A stretch of DNA of 64,000 bases from the NCBI RefSeq assembly GCF_002117915.1, contig NZ_BDJB01000003.1, positions 124,001 through 188,000 on the forward strand, in the 5' to 3' direction. The translations under genes and the position numbers were made by a program. The notes beneath the pieces were generated by a model, which worked only from the letters and a program-made list of their open reading frames with translations, was not told the origin of the DNA and made no database searches. Shown here one piece after another: positions 63,554 to 64,000 of this stretch. The DNA is from Sphingomonas sp. TZW2008. Its GTDB lineage: Bacteria > Pseudomonadota > Alphaproteobacteria > Sphingomonadales > Sphingomonadaceae. Position 1 is the first letter of the stretch; each line of letters begins with the position of its first letter.

Positions 63554-64000
63554 CCGCTGCGCCGCGCGCAATCGCGCTCAACTGCACGCTCAAGCCGTCC
63601 GGCGCCTCGTCGACCGACGCAATGATCGCGGTGCTCGCCGCCGCCTTCGCCAAACAGGGCGTCACCGTCACCGAAACGATCCGCATCGCCGCGCACGACG
63701 TGAAGCCCGGCGTCACCAGCGACGAGGGCGATGGCGATGCCTGGCCCGCAATTCGTGAAAAGATCCTCGCGCACGATATCCTCATTTTCGGCGGCCCGAT
63801 CTGGATGGGTCAGATCGGCAGCGTCGCGAAACGCGTGCTCGAGCGGATGGACGCGTTCATCGGCGAGACCGACGACCAAGGCCGCATGCCGAGCTTCGGC
63901 AAGGTCGCCGTGGCCGCGATCGTCGGCAACGAGGATGGCGCGCACTGGTCCTCGGCGCAGCTCTTCCAGTCGCTCAACGACACCGGCTGGACGATCCCGC
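63550..64000 (+). CDS. NAD(P)H-dependent FMN reductase / flavodoxin-like, truncated by window
   Basis: The first 150 residues of a flavodoxin-fold oxidoreductase; the 3' end is beyond the window. 'RAIALNCTLKPSGASSTDAM' is the N-terminal strand and FMN phosphate loop, followed by 'DILIFGGPIWMGQIGSVAKR' and 'KVAVAAIVGNEDGAHWSS'. The GTG at 63550 overlaps the previous stop (GTGA). It may be a quinone- or azo-type reductase. No substrate can be assigned. Confidence 0.85.
   Translation, partial: MTAAPRAIALNCTLKPSGASSTDAMIAVLAAAFAKQGVTVTETIRIAAHDVKPGVTSDEGDGDAWPAIREKILAHDILIFGGPIWMGQIGSVAKRVLERMDAFIGETDDQGRMPSFGKVAVAAIVGNEDGAHWSSAQLFQSLNDTGWTIP

Overview
The window is a 64 kb stretch of high-GC chromosome from an alphaproteobacterium, most likely a sphingomonad (Sphingomonas or a close relative). 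The evidence is indirect: gene families and gene order typical of that group, an alphaproteobacterial-type SOS box, glycosylation genes of the XrtA/PEP-CTERM class, a TamA/TamB pair and several small proteins of sphingomonad type. Every assignment was made by reading the sequence and translations; no database search was run. I see no rRNA, tRNA, insertion sequence, prophage or CRISPR array. The region is mostly ordinary, densely packed core chromosome.

Layout. 1-2.2 kb: the 5' part of uvrC (reverse) and a small stress-type protein. 2.2-9.7 kb: a three-gene exporter (FtsX-type permease, ATPase, HlyD-like adaptor), divergent from a sigma-54 activator response regulator and its histidine kinase, with a near-consensus sigma-54 promoter facing the exporter. 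9.7-13.7 kb: amidohydrolase, NAD-dependent dehydrogenase and threonine ammonia-lyase. 13.9-18.1 kb: an aminoacyl-protein transferase next to a predicted peptide-ligation operon (circularly permuted ATP-grasp, alpha-E, transglutaminase). 18.2-26.8 kb: DsbD, a PafA-like phosphatase, a beta-helix protein, an aldehyde dehydrogenase, an EthD-like protein and an SLC13 permease. 26.9-33.0 kb: tamB and tamA. 33.0-35.8 kb: small genes, including a LexA-like S24 repressor divergent from a two-gene small-protein operon that carries an SOS box. 35.8-38.6 kb: XrtA-type glycosyltransferase, a 47-residue ORF and an O-glycosylation ligase. 38.9-41.5 kb: acnA. 42.1-49.0 kb: CoA-binding protein, Mrp/ApbC, hflK-hflC, a DegP-type protease and a HerA-like ATPase. 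49.1-54.2 kb: flavin oxidoreductase, membrane protein, SnoaL-like protein, EAL phosphodiesterase, CinA-like protein and map. 54.3-58.6 kb: a lipoprotein PQQ dehydrogenase, then glnB-glnA behind a sigma-54 promoter. 59.0-64.0 kb: a TPR/TonB-like protein with a possible C-terminal frameshift, a TorF-like porin with a small partner, an M20 peptidase, a small secreted protein and a truncated NAD(P)H-dependent reductase.

Two regulatory observations stand out. First, the exporter and glnBA promoters share TGGCACG-N4-ATGCAA, and the exporter 5' region holds two inverted repeats 23 bp apart that could bind the adjacent sigma-54 activator. Second, the S24 repressor at 33.6-34.2 kb keeps the Ala-Gly / Ser / Lys spacing of self-cleaving LexA, and an alphaproteobacterial SOS box overlaps a plausible -10 element of the divergent small-protein operon. 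This second locus is my best candidate for an undescribed damage-response module.
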